A DNA stretch of 21,768 nucleotides from Pseudomonadota bacterium (GTDB lineage: Bacteria; Pseudomonadota; Alphaproteobacteria; Acetobacterales; Acetobacteraceae), in assembly GCA_021841985.1 (NCBI GenBank), contig JAKCCP010000201.1, positions 1-21,768 on the forward strand, in the 5' to 3' direction. The translations under genes were made by a program, and so were the position numbers. The notes beneath the pieces were generated by a model. The model had not been told where the DNA came from. It searched no databases and saw only the letters and a program-made list of their open reading frames with translations. Positions 14,961 to 21,768 of this stretch are shown here, piece by piece (position 1 is the stretch's first letter; each line of letters begins with the position of its first letter).

Positions 14961-15792
14961 GCCAGCCGCGACGCCGCTTCTCCGCCGCGAGCGCGCCGAG
15001 GGCGTCCTCCGGCTCGGGCTGCGCGCGCGAGGCGGGGCGAGCGTGCTCGGAACGCTCTATCAGCAAGGCTGCCTCAAGGCACGTTTTCCGAAACCCGTCG
15101 ATCCCGCCTGGCTGGAGGCGGTGCTGCTCAATGTCTCGGGTGGGGTCGCGGGCGGCGATGACCTGGCAAGCCGCATCACGCTCGCCGCCGGCGCGCGCGC
15201 CATCATCGCCTCACCGGCGGCCGAGCGCTTCTATCGCGCGCTTTCGCTCGGCGGCCCGGCGCGGCTTACGCTTGCCATCGACCTCGCCCCCGGCGCGCGG
15301 CTGGAATGGCTGCCGCAAGAAAGCATCCTGTTCGATGGCTGCGCTTTTATCCGACGCAGCGAGATCGCGCTCGCGGGCGATGCCCGCTTTCTCGGCGTCG
15401 AGACGCTGGTGTTCGGCCGCGCCGCGATGGGCGAGCGGCTGGCGCGGGGCTCCATTCGTGACACCATCCGCCTCTCGCGCGACGGTCGCTTGCAACTGCA
15501 CGAGGCAACCCGGCTGGAAGGCGCGATCGACGCGCTGCTCACCCGCCCCGCCACGGCGGCGGGCGCGGGTGCGACCGCGCTGATGATCTACGCCGCCCCC
15601 GACGCGCCCTCCCGGCTCGCGGGGCTGCGCGCGGCGCTCGATGGCGCCGAAGCCGGTGCAAGCCTCGTTCTGCCCGACCTTTTGCTCGCGCGCGTCCTCG
15701 CGCCCACGGCGGAGGCACTGCGCGGGGTCGTCACGGCGGGCTTGCGCGCACTCCGCGATGGTCGGATGCTGCCGCGGGTCTGGCAATGCTAG
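14935..15792 (+). CDS. ureD: Urease accessory protein UreD
   Basis: UreD (UreH) is the scaffold that binds apo-urease and recruits UreF and UreG for nickel insertion. From the ATG at 14935 it has 285 residues, a normal length. Seen: [62 protein letters not shown], and [20 protein letters not shown]; these match the conserved UreD blocks PxxxQGxLKxRFP, xAGGxxGGD, AERxYR and PQExILF. The frame is open to a GTG at 14911, but family similarity and the overlap geometry favour 14935. It begins inside the 3' end of urtE and is followed 16 bp later by ureA. Confidence 0.93.
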   Translation: MSAAAFRYEPAATPLLRRERAEGVLRLGLRARGGASVLGTLYQQGCLKARFPKPVDPAWLEAVLLNVSGGVAGGDDLASRITLAAGARAIIASPAAERFYRALSLGGPARLTLAIDLAPGARLEWLPQESILFDGCAFIRRSEIALAGDARFLGVETLVFGRAAMGERLARGSIRDTIRLSRDGRLQLHEATRLEGAIDALLTRPATAAGAGATALMIYAAPDAPSRLAGLRAALDGAEAGASLVLPDLLLARVLAPTAEALRGVVTAGLRALRDGRMLPRVWQC

Positions 15793-15808
15793 GGCGGAAA
15801 ACTTTGCA

Positions 15809-16111
15809 ATGAACCTGCTGCCTCGCGAAAAAGACAAGCTCCTGATCGCCATGGCGGCAATGGTGGCGCGTCGACGCCTTGAGCGTGGGGTGAAACTCAA
15901 CCATCCCGAAGCGGTCGCGTTGATCAGCGATTTCGTCGTCGAGGGCGCGCGCGACGGGCGCACGGTCGCGGAATTGATGGCAGCGGGCGCGCATGTGCTG
16001 ACCCGCGATCAGGTCATGGAGGGGATCGCGGAAATGATCCATGATGTGCAGGTGGAAGCCACTTTCCCCGACGGTACCAAGCTCGTCACCGTGCGTGAGC
16101 CGATCCGCTAA
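15809..16111 (+). CDS. ureA: Urease subunit gamma UreA
   Basis: The small structural subunit of urease, exactly the usual 100 residues. Seen: [66 protein letters not shown], and [14 protein letters not shown], all conserved in UreA. The frame extends upstream into ureD, but the family N-terminus fixes the ATG at 15809. It is a separate gene, not fused to ureB as in some bacteria such as Helicobacter. It is 10 bp upstream of ureB. Confidence 0.95.
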   Translation: MNLLPREKDKLLIAMAAMVARRRLERGVKLNHPEAVALISDFVVEGARDGRTVAELMAAGAHVLTRDQVMEGIAEMIHDVQVEATFPDGTKLVTVREPIR

Positions 16112-16121
16112 GGAGGGGCCG

Positions 16122-16427
16122 ATGATTCCAGGAGAGATCATCCCCGTCCCCGGCGAGATCGAACTCAACGCCGATCTGCCGCGCCTCTCATTGCGCGTGG
16201 AAAATACCGGCGATCGGCCGATCCAAGTTGGAAGCCATTATCATTTCGCCGAAACCAATCCCGCGCTCGGCTTCGATCGCGCGCAGGCGCGCGGCCACCG
16301 GCTCGACATTCCGGCCGGCACCGCCGTGCGCTTCGAGCCCGGCCAGGCGCGCGAGGTAACGCTGATCCCCTATCGCGGCGCCGGCATCGTGCAGGGCTTC
16401 CGGGGCGAGGTCATGGGAAAGATATAG
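16122..16427 (+). CDS. ureB: Urease subunit beta UreB
   Basis: Structural beta subunit, 101 residues, the usual length for the three-subunit enzyme. Seen: [73 protein letters not shown], and FRGEVMGKI, which are conserved UreB blocks. An AGGAGG Shine-Dalgarno overlapping the ureA stop lies before the ATG at 16122, the strongest ribosome-binding site in the operon. It is followed 3 bp later by ureC. Confidence 0.95.
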   Translation: MIPGEIIPVPGEIELNADLPRLSLRVENTGDRPIQVGSHYHFAETNPALGFDRAQARGHRLDIPAGTAVRFEPGQAREVTLIPYRGAGIVQGFRGEVMGKI

Positions 16428-16430
16428 AAA

Positions 16431-18137
16431 ATGGCAAAACTTTCCCGCGCGGCCTATGCCGACATGTTCGGCCCGACGCTCGGCGATCGGGTGCGGCTCG
16501 CCGATACCGATTTGTTCGTCGAGGTGGAGAAGGATTTTTCCATCCCCGGCGAGGAAGTAAAATTCGGCGGCGGAAAGGTGATCCGCGACGGCATGGGACA
16601 GTCGCAGAAATCGCGTGCCGAGGGCGCCCATGATACCGTGATCACCAATGCGCTGATCATCGATCATTGGGGGATCGTCAAGGCCGATATCGGCATTCGT
16701 GACGGCCGCGTCTCGGGGATCGGCAAGGCCGGCAATCCCGATGTGCAACCCGGAGTGGACATTATCATCGGGCCGGGCACCGAGATCATTGCCGGGGAGG
16801 GAAAAATCCTCACCGCTGGCGGGATCGACGCGCATATCCATTTCATCTGCCCGCAGCAGGTGGAAGAAGCGCTGGCGTCGGGCATCACCACCATGATCGG
16901 CGGCGGCACCGGCCCCGCGACTGGAACGGCCGCCACCACCTGCACGCCCGGCCCCTGGCATCTCGCGCGCATGTTGCAGGCGGCGGAAGGTCTGCCGGTC
17001 AATCTGGCGTTTGCCGGCAAGGGCAATGCCTCGCGTCCCGCGGCGCTGGAAGAAATGATCCGCGCCGGGGCGAGCGCGCTCAAACTGCACGAGGATTGGG
17101 GTACCACGCCGGCGGCGATCGATTGCTGCCTCGATGTCGCCGATCGTTTCGATATTCAGGTGATGATCCATACCGACACGCTCAATGAATCGGGCTTCGT
17201 CGAGGACACCATCGCGGCCTTCAAGGGCCGCACCATCCACGCTTTCCACACCGAGGGCGCGGGCGGCGGCCATGCTCCCGATATCATCAAACTCGCGGGT
17301 TTTTCCAACATCCTGCCGAGCTCGACCAATCCGACGCGGCCCTATACCGCCAACACGATCGACGAGCATCTCGATATGCTGATGGTGTGCCACCATCTCG
17401 ACGCCGCGATCCCGGAAGATATCGCATTCGCCGAAAGCCGCATTCGCCGCGAGACCATCGCCGCCGAGGATATTCTGCACGATCTCGGCGCGCTCTCGAT
17501 GATTTCCTCCGACAGCCAGGCGATGGGCCGCGTCGGCGAGGTGATCACCCGGACATGGCAAACCGCGCACAAAATGAAAACGCAGCGCGGCGCCCTGCCC
17601 GGCGATGGCGTGGCGGACAATCACCGTGTCAAACGCTACATCGCGAAATACACCATCAATCCGGCGATCGCCCAAGGCATGGCGCATGAGGTAGGCTCGG
17701 TCGAGGTCGGAAAACTCGCCGATCTGGTGCTGTGGTCGCCGGCCTTCTTCGGCGTCAAGCCCGATCTCATCATCAAGGCCGGCAGCATCGTGATGGCGCT
17801 GATGGGCGATGCCAACGCCTCGATCCCGACGCCGCAGCCGATCCACGCGCGCCCGATGTTCGCCGCGCTCGGCCGCGCGCTCGCGGCAAGCTGTGTTACT
17901 TTCGTCTCCGGCGCCGCGCTCGAGACCGATCTCGCCGCCCGCCTCGGCCTCTCGCGCCGCCTCGTCGCGGTTGCCAACACACGCGGGCGGATCGGCAAGC
18001 GCAGCATGATCCACAACGACGCGACGCCGCATATCGAGGTCGATCCCGAGACCTACGAGGTGCGCGCCGACGGGGCATTATTGACCTGCGCGCCGGCCAC
18101 CGTGCTGCCGATGGCGCAGCGCTATTTTCTCTTTTGA
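16431..18137 (+). CDS. ureC: Urease subunit alpha UreC (catalytic)
   Basis: The catalytic subunit hydrolyses urea to ammonia and carbamate at a di-nickel centre in the cytoplasm. It has 568 residues, the standard length. All catalytic residues are visible, each one position higher than in Klebsiella: nickel ligands His135 and His137 in [12 protein letters not shown], the carbamylated Lys218 in [12 protein letters not shown], His247 in [11 protein letters not shown], His273 in [15 protein letters not shown], Asp361 in [12 protein letters not shown], and the flap MVCHHLD with Cys320 and His321. The enzyme should be active once nickel is loaded. The start ATG follows ureB by 3 bp. The next gene, ureE, is separated by 131 bp holding a palindromic repeat, the largest gap inside the operon. 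Confidence 0.97.
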   Translation: MAKLSRAAYADMFGPTLGDRVRLADTDLFVEVEKDFSIPGEEVKFGGGKVIRDGMGQSQKSRAEGAHDTVITNALIIDHWGIVKADIGIRDGRVSGIGKAGNPDVQPGVDIIIGPGTEIIAGEGKILTAGGIDAHIHFICPQQVEEALASGITTMIGGGTGPATGTAATTCTPGPWHLARMLQAAEGLPVNLAFAGKGNASRPAALEEMIRAGASALKLHEDWGTTPAAIDCCLDVADRFDIQVMIHTDTLNESGFVEDTIAAFKGRTIHAFHTEGAGGGHAPDIIKLAGFSNILPSSTNPTRPYTANTIDEHLDMLMVCHHLDAAIPEDIAFAESRIRRETIAAEDILHDLGALSMISSDSQAMGRVGEVITRTWQTAHKMKTQRGALPGDGVADNHRVKRYIAKYTINPAIAQGMAHEVGSVEVGKLADLVLWSPAFFGVKPDLIIKAGSIVMALMGDANASIPTPQPIHARPMFAALGRALAASCVTFVSGAALETDLAARLGLSRRLVAVANTRGRIGKRSMIHNDATPHIEVDPETYEVRADGALLTCAPATVLPMAQRYFLF

Positions 18138-18193
18138 GGGCCGTGAAAAATGCCTCCACCAAGCGCGGCGCCCTTGGAACCCGTCCCGTTAAC

Positions 18194-18259
18194 GGAATGG
18201 GGCCTGGGGCCTCCGGCCCCAGCGGGTCCAGGGCAGAGCCCTGGCCTCCCTTGTTGCCT
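18194..18259 (-). repeat. Dispersed palindromic repeat, copy B (between ureC and ureE)
   Basis: Inverse orientation relative to copy A at 9260-9316. Read on the minus strand it has AGGCAAC, GGGCTCTGCCC, and the core hairpin CTGGGGCC-GGA-GGCCCCAG (stem 18204-18211 with 18215-18222), then GCCCCATTCC. A second perfect hairpin, CCAGGGC-AGA-GCCCTGG on the plus strand, lies at 18228-18244. The 8-bp core stem is identical to that of copy A while the loops differ. It fills half of the ureC-ureE gap and ends 9 bp before the ureE ATG. Confidence 0.75.
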
Positions 18260-18268
18260 ATTTTGCTG

Positions 18269-18742
18269 ATGCGCGCGATCGCGGTGCAGCGCGCTGGGTT
18301 GTGGCCGGAAGGCGCTCGGGAGATCGACGCCGTGCGGCTCGATTTCGACCATCGCCATCGCCGGCGCATTCTGCTCAAGACCGAAGCGGGGCATGATCTT
18401 CTGCTCGATCTTGCCGAGACCGCGCGGCTTGCCGATGGCGATGCGCTGGTTCTCGCGGATGGCGGCCTGGTGCGCGTCATCGCCGCCGATGAGGATCTGC
18501 TCGAAATCCATGCCGCGCCCGCGATCCTGCTGCGCATCGCCTGGCATCTCGGCAACCGGCATCTCGCGGTGCAGTTTGCCGGCCCCGCCTTGCGGATCCG
18601 CGCCGATCATGTGATCGCGGCGATGATCATCGGGCTCGGCGGGCATATTCATGAATTGCGCGCCCCGTTCGATCCCGAATCCGGGGCTTATGCCGGCGCG
18701 GCGCCGCATTCCCATGATCCCGGTGCGTTCCATGATCATTGA
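18269..18742 (+). CDS. ureE: Urease accessory nickel metallochaperone UreE
   Basis: UreE dimers bind nickel and pass it to the UreG-UreF-UreD complex. It has 157 residues from the ATG at 18269. Seen: an N-terminal beta domain (MRAIAVQRAG, then RLDFDHRHRRRILLKT at 23-38, and LLDLAETARLADGDALVLADG, the conserved region that starts LxLPxxxxLxxGD in the family), then AWHLGNRHLAVQF at 91-103, ADHVI with the dimer-interface nickel ligand His114, GGHIHELRAPFDPESGAYAG at 124-143, and a C-terminal tail [11 protein letters not shown] with four His. The open frame continues far upstream through ureC, but that is out of frame with ureC and has no UreE similarity. The ribosome-binding site is poor and the start lies next to palindromic repeat B. 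The stop is 11 bp inside the ureF start. Confidence 0.92.
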   Translation: MRAIAVQRAGLWPEGAREIDAVRLDFDHRHRRRILLKTEAGHDLLLDLAETARLADGDALVLADGGLVRVIAADEDLLEIHAAPAILLRIAWHLGNRHLAVQFAGPALRIRADHVIAAMIIGLGGHIHELRAPFDPESGAYAGAAPHSHDPGAFHDH

Positions 18743-19379
18743 GCCGCCAGCGCTGCTGAACTTGCTCGCCTGGCTCTCGCCGGCTTTCCCGACCGGCGCC
18801 TATGCCTATTCGCACGGGCTCGAATGGGCGGTGGAAGCGGGTGACGTGCGCGACGGCGCGAGCCTGGAGGCCTGGCTCACGGCAGTGCTCGATCAGGGCA
18901 GCGCGCGCGGCGACGCCATTCTGCTCCGCGCCGCCCATCGCGAGGGAAAAAATCCGGCACGCTTGGCGGAACTCGCCGAACTCGCCGCCGCCTTGGCACC
19001 GGCTTCCGAGCGGCGGGGCGAGACACTGGCGCAAGGGGCGGCCTTCGCCGCCGCCGCAGCCCCCTGGGGCGGCAGCGCGCCGGTGGCGCTGCCCGTCAGC
19101 TTGGGCGTGCTCGCCGCCCGCCATGGCATTCCCGAGGATGCGGCAACACTCGCCTATCTCCAGGCCTTCATCGCCAATCTGATCTCGGCGGCGGTGCGTC
19201 TGGTACCGCTTGGTCAGTCCACCGGACAAGCGGTGCTCGCCGCGCTCGGCCCCGCCATCCTCGCCACGGCTGGCGCGACCGAGAGCGCCGGGCTTGATGA
19301 TCTCGGTTCGTCTTGCCTCCGTGCCGATATCGCCGCGATGCGCCATGAAACCCAACACACGAGGCTGTTCCGCTCATGA
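18732..19379 (+). CDS. ureF: Urease accessory protein UreF
   Basis: UreF bridges UreD-bound apo-urease and the GTPase UreG and acts as a fidelity factor in nickel insertion. It has 215 residues from the ATG at 18732. Seen: [20 protein letters not shown] and [21 protein letters not shown], which match the conserved UreF start LxxWLSPxFPxGxYSxSHGLE, and further on [19 protein letters not shown] and [13 protein letters not shown], the conserved C-terminal region. An earlier in-frame ATG at 18714 is possible but lies deep inside ureE. It overlaps ureE by 11 bp and ureG by 4 bp, so these three accessory genes are tightly coupled. Confidence 0.94.
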   Translation: MIIEPPALLNLLAWLSPAFPTGAYAYSHGLEWAVEAGDVRDGASLEAWLTAVLDQGSARGDAILLRAAHREGKNPARLAELAELAAALAPASERRGETLAQGAAFAAAAAPWGGSAPVALPVSLGVLAARHGIPEDAATLAYLQAFIANLISAAVRLVPLGQSTGQAVLAALGPAILATAGATESAGLDDLGSSCLRADIAAMRHETQHTRLFRS

Positions 19380-19999
19380 AAACCCGCTCGACCGGCCCGC
19401 TCCGCGTTGGCATCGGCGGCCCTGTCGGCACCGGCAAGACCGCGTTGATGGACGCGCTCTGCCGCCATTTCCGCGACCGTTTCGAAATCGCCGCGATCAC
19501 CAACGATATTTATACCAAGGAGGACGCGGAGTTCCTCACCCGCGCCGGCGCGCTGCCGATCGAACGCATCATGGGGATCGAGACCGGCGGCTGCCCGCAT
19601 ACCGCGATCCGCGAGGACGCCTCGATCAATCTCGCCGGCGTGGCCGAGTTGCGTGCGCGCTTTCCCGCGCTCGACCTCATCCTGATCGAGTCGGGCGGGG
19701 ATAATCTCGCCGCGACCTTCAGCCCCGAACTCGCCGATCTCACCCTCTATGTCATCGATGTCTCGGCCGGTGACAAAATTCCCCGCAAGGGCGGGCCGGG
19801 CATTACCCGGAGCGATTTGCTGGTGATCAACAAAACCGATCTCGCGCCCTTCGTCGGCGCCAACCTCGCGGTGATGGCGCGCGACGCGGCGCGGATGCGC
19901 GGCGACCGCCCCTTCGTCTTCGCCAATATCCGCGCCGGGCGCGGGGTTGCCGAGATCGCCGCCTTCGTCGAACGCCTCGGCGGGCTCGGCGGCGCCTGA
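19376..19999 (+). CDS. ureG: Urease accessory GTPase UreG
   Basis: A SIMIBI-class GTPase that drives nickel delivery to urease, 207 residues. Seen: P-loop GGPVGTGKT at 14-22, [15 protein letters not shown] at 40-54, [16 protein letters not shown] at 68-83 with the nickel-binding CPH motif at 73-75, [19 protein letters not shown] at 103-121, [19 protein letters not shown], and NKTD at 152-155 for guanine recognition. There is no N-terminal His-rich tract, so nickel storage rests on UreE. The ATG overlaps the ureF stop (ATGA). It is the last clear gene of the operon, followed by an inverted repeat at 20001-20034. Confidence 0.96.
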   Translation: MKTRSTGPLRVGIGGPVGTGKTALMDALCRHFRDRFEIAAITNDIYTKEDAEFLTRAGALPIERIMGIETGGCPHTAIREDASINLAGVAELRARFPALDLILIESGGDNLAATFSPELADLTLYVIDVSAGDKIPRKGGPGITRSDLLVINKTDLAPFVGANLAVMARDAARMRGDRPFVFANIRAGRGVAEIAAFVERLGGLGGA

Positions 20000-20000
20000 C

Positions 20001-20034
20001 GCGCCAGCCCGTCGCGGCTTCCGTCGGCTGGCGC
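20001..20034 (+). terminator. Inverted repeat after ureG
   Basis: GCGCCAGCC (20001-20009) pairs exactly with GGCTGGCGC (20026-20034) across a 16-nt GC-rich loop, starting directly after the ureG stop at 19999. There is no T-run after it, so it is either a weak or Rho-assisted terminator or an mRNA 3'-end stabiliser. It would mark the end of the urt-ure transcript. Confidence 0.45.
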
Positions 20035-20083
20035 ATCGTGCCACTCTCCAGCGATTGCAAACCGCGCCCGAGGGATCATTCGC

Positions 20084-21358
20084 ATGCAGCGCCCCCGCGA
20101 CCCAGTTTCCCCCGCGCCCGCGGCGCCGATTTTCGCCGGGCTCCGGGTGATCGACTGCGCGAGCTTCATCGCCGGACCCGCGGCCGCCACCATCCTCGCC
20201 GATTTCGGCGCCGAGGTGATCAAGATCGAGCCGCCCATCGGCGGCGATCCCTATCGCAGCCTCGCCGCCATGCCTGGCCAGCCGGCAAGTCCGCATAATT
20301 ACAACTGGCTGCTCGATGCCCGGCACAAGCGGAGCCTCGCGCTTGATCTCAAATCCCCCGAGGGCCGCGCCATTCTCCATCGTCTGGTGGCAAGCGCCGA
20401 TGTCTTCATCACCAACATGCCGCTGCCGGTGCGCGGGCGGCTTGGCATCGCGCATGCCGATCTCGCGGCGCGCAACCCACGGCTGATCTATGCCTCGCTC
20501 ACCGCCTATGGCGAGATCGGCGAGGAAGCCGGGCGGACCGGCTTCGATTCGACTGCCTATTGGGCGCGCTCGGGGCTGATGGACCAAGTGCGCCCGAGCG
20601 CTGATACCCCGCCCGCCCGTTCGGTCCCCGGCATGGGCGATCACCCGACGGCGATGGCGCTCTACGCCGCGATCGTCACCGCGCTTTTGCGGCGCGAACG
20701 CACCGGGCAGGGTGGCCATGTCGAGACTTCGCTGCTCGCCAATGGGCTGTGGTCAAATGCCTGCTTCGTCCAGGCGGCGCTCTGTGGCGCGACATTCTAT
20801 CCCCGCCCGCCGCGCGAGCAGGCGCCCAATGCCTGCACCCATCACTACCAGAGCAGCGATGGACGCTGGTTCATCCTCTCGATGCTAAGCGAGGAGCGGC
20901 AATTCCCCGACCTCGCCCGCGCCATCGGCCAGGAGCACCTGAGCGAGGATCCGCGTTTCGCCACCACGGCGGCGCGGCACGCCAACGCCGCTTCATTGAT
21001 CGCCCTTCTCGACGGCGTTTTCGCCGCCCAGCCGCTCGCCCATTGGCGCGAAACCCTCGATCGCCACGGCCTGACCTTTGGCGTCGTGGCGACAATGGAC
21101 GACCCGCCGCGGGACCGCCAAGCCCGCGCCATCGGCGCCCTGGTGCCGCTGGCGGAGGGCGCGTTCCTCACGGTGAGCAGCCCTTTCCAGATCGCCGGCG
21201 AGCACAAAATCCCCCCCCGCCGCGCCCCGGAACTCGGCGCCGACACCAACAACATTTTGCGTGAGCTTGGGGTTTCGGAGGGAGAGATCGAACGGCTGCG
21301 CGGCCTCGGGGTGGTGGCGGGCGGGACTCCTTGCCCGGCCCGCGCATCCCGGGAATGA
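20084..21358 (+). CDS. CaiB/BaiF family CoA-transferase (class III)
   Basis: A 424-residue class III CoA-transferase, which moves CoA between carboxylic acids through enzyme-bound anhydride and thioester intermediates on an Asp. Seen: FAGLRVIDCASFIAGPAAA and TILADFGAEVIKIEPPIGGD at 17-55, LDARHKRSLALDLKSPEG at 77-94, ADVFITNMPLPVRGRLGI at 105-122, RLIYASLTAYGEIG at 133-146, the presumed catalytic Asp155 in TGFDSTAYWARSGL, and GHVETSLLANGLW. The C-terminal part includes LSEDPRFATTAARHANAASL, usual for the family. The ATG has a GAGGGA Shine-Dalgarno. It begins 84 bp after ureG beyond an inverted repeat, so it may or may not belong to the urea operon, and I see no biochemical link to urea. The CoA donor and acceptor are not predictable. 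Confidence 0.88.
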   Translation: MQRPRDPVSPAPAAPIFAGLRVIDCASFIAGPAAATILADFGAEVIKIEPPIGGDPYRSLAAMPGQPASPHNYNWLLDARHKRSLALDLKSPEGRAILHRLVASADVFITNMPLPVRGRLGIAHADLAARNPRLIYASLTAYGEIGEEAGRTGFDSTAYWARSGLMDQVRPSADTPPARSVPGMGDHPTAMALYAAIVTALLRRERTGQGGHVETSLLANGLWSNACFVQAALCGATFYPRPPREQAPNACTHHYQSSDGRWFILSMLSEERQFPDLARAIGQEHLSEDPRFATTAARHANAASLIALLDGVFAAQPLAHWRETLDRHGLTFGVVATMDDPPRDRQARAIGALVPLAEGAFLTVSSPFQIAGEHKIPPRRAPELGADTNNILRELGVSEGEIERLRGLGVVAGGTPCPARASRE

Positions 21359-21397
21359 TGCAAGAACGCCCCGGATACGATCGCGGCTGACCCTGGC

Positions 21398-21768
21398 CTA
21401 ACGCGTCGCTGCGGCCAGCACCGAGGCGACATCACCCTCGGCGTCGATGCCGAGAATATGGTGGGCGTGCCACAGCGCGTAGAACAACAGACTCCACGCC
21501 GCCTGGCCGTCGCCGGTGGCGAACACGCCGCGCACCGCCTGCGGCGTCGCAAACGCCGCGATGCCGGGGCTCGCCGCCACCTGATCGGCGAGGCGGGCGC
21601 CGGCGGTGGCGATCCAGCGCCCGACGGGTGGCTTGAAGCCGCGCTTGCGGGCAAAGGGCCGCGCCTCGGGCAAGCGTTCGGCGAGCCAGCGTCGCAAGGC
21701 GAGCTTGCCCTGCCGCCAGTCCGCCTTGGCGCCATCGGGCAGGGCAAAGGCGAAAGCCGCGACCAGAT
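21398..21768 (-). CDS. asnB: Asparagine synthetase (glutamine-hydrolysing), C-terminal part, 5' end cut by window edge
   Basis: About 123 C-terminal residues of an AsnB-type protein, read in from the right edge as LVAAFAFALPDGAKADWRQG, then KLALRRWLAERLPEARPFAR, KRGFKPPVGRWI and ending LLFYALWHAHHILGI before a 17-residue tail. LLRRWLAERLP, PxxRKRGFxxPVGxW and a final W-x-LLFYALWHxHHI are the usual end of the synthetase domain, which makes asparagine from aspartate, ATP and glutamine-derived ammonia. The N-terminal glutaminase and ATP-binding domains are outside the window. It converges on the CoA-transferase gene with 39 bp between stops. Some AsnB-like proteins act in surface-polysaccharide or natural-product pathways, so the symbol is tentative. 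Confidence 0.8.
   Translation of the reverse strand, partial: LVAAFAFALPDGAKADWRQGKLALRRWLAERLPEARPFARKRGFKPPVGRWIATAGARLADQVAASPGIAAFATPQAVRGVFATGDGQAAWSLLFYALWHAHHILGIDAEGDVASVLAAATR

Noticed and set aside
15641..15808. Upstream extension of ureA into ureD
   Set aside because: The family N-terminus begins exactly at 15809, giving the standard 100-residue subunit; the extension is an out-of-frame part of ureD.
16188..18032. A 614-codon open frame on the minus strand opposite ureB/ureC
   Set aside because: It is antisense to fully conserved urease subunits; in GC-rich DNA the antisense frame of a strong gene often stays open. The product is low-complexity and resembles no family.
18187..18198. 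CCGTTAACGG palindrome downstream of ureC, considered as an operator
   Set aside because: It lies at the edge of the dispersed palindromic repeat and after a gene in mid-operon; there is no reason to treat it as a regulator site.
17732..18268. Upstream extension of ureE giving a 336-residue protein
   Set aside because: The added 179 residues are read from ureC in another frame and through the palindromic repeat; UreE similarity begins at the ATG at 18269.
19214..20719. A 501-codon open frame on the minus strand across ureF, ureG and the CoA-transferase
   Set aside because: It is a shadow of three conserved plus-strand genes, spans their junctions and has no recognisable domain.

Overview
The window is GC-rich and densely coded, with many 4-bp ATGA gene overlaps. 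It reads as an alphaproteobacterial chromosome. The protein types (an LpxI-type UDP-diacylglucosamine hydrolase, an FNR/FixK-type regulator, a bacterial methenyl-H4MPT cyclohydrolase, and an urtABCDE plus ure set) would fit Rhodospirillales/Acetobacteraceae. That placement is inference, because no rRNA or tRNA is present. I found no phage genes, insertion sequence, CRISPR array or RNA gene.

Layout. (1) 1-1791, minus strand: an SCP2-type thiolase, then lpxI, which is cut by the left edge. (2) 1986-2732, plus: a Crp/Fnr-family regulator, divergent from the thiolase. (3) 2993-4102, plus: one open frame that joins NadD (NAD biosynthesis) to RsfS (ribosome silencing factor), preceded by a short GC-rich tandem repeat. 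(4) 4125-7976, minus: a tight operon read as PlsC-like acyltransferase, GT2 glycosyltransferase, LpxL-like acyltransferase and a flavin-dependent halogenase-like oxidoreductase. This resembles the tailoring part of aryl-polyene/xanthomonadin/flexirubin clusters, but no ketosynthase or acyl carrier protein is seen. (5) 8270-9223, plus: mch of the tetrahydromethanopterin C1 pathway, standing alone. (6) 9464-19999, plus: a urea uptake and hydrolysis operon, urtABCDE-ureDABCEFG. (7) 20084-21358, plus: a CaiB/BaiF CoA-transferase. (8) 21398 to the right edge, minus: the C-terminal end of an asparagine synthetase.

How the parts work together. UrtA captures urea in the periplasm, UrtBC carry it across the inner membrane and UrtDE supply ATP. 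UreABC hydrolyses urea to ammonia and carbamate/CO2, and UreDEFG insert the nickel centre. An exact match to the sigma-54 -24/-12 consensus lies 67 bp before urtA, so the operon is probably switched on by nitrogen limitation. A dispersed palindromic repeat family occurs twice, just upstream of that promoter and, inverted, in the ureC-ureE gap.

The points most worth a second look are the NadD-RsfS fusion, the halogenase-like/lipid-transferase operon, the sigma-54 promoter, the solitary mch and the palindromic repeat pair.
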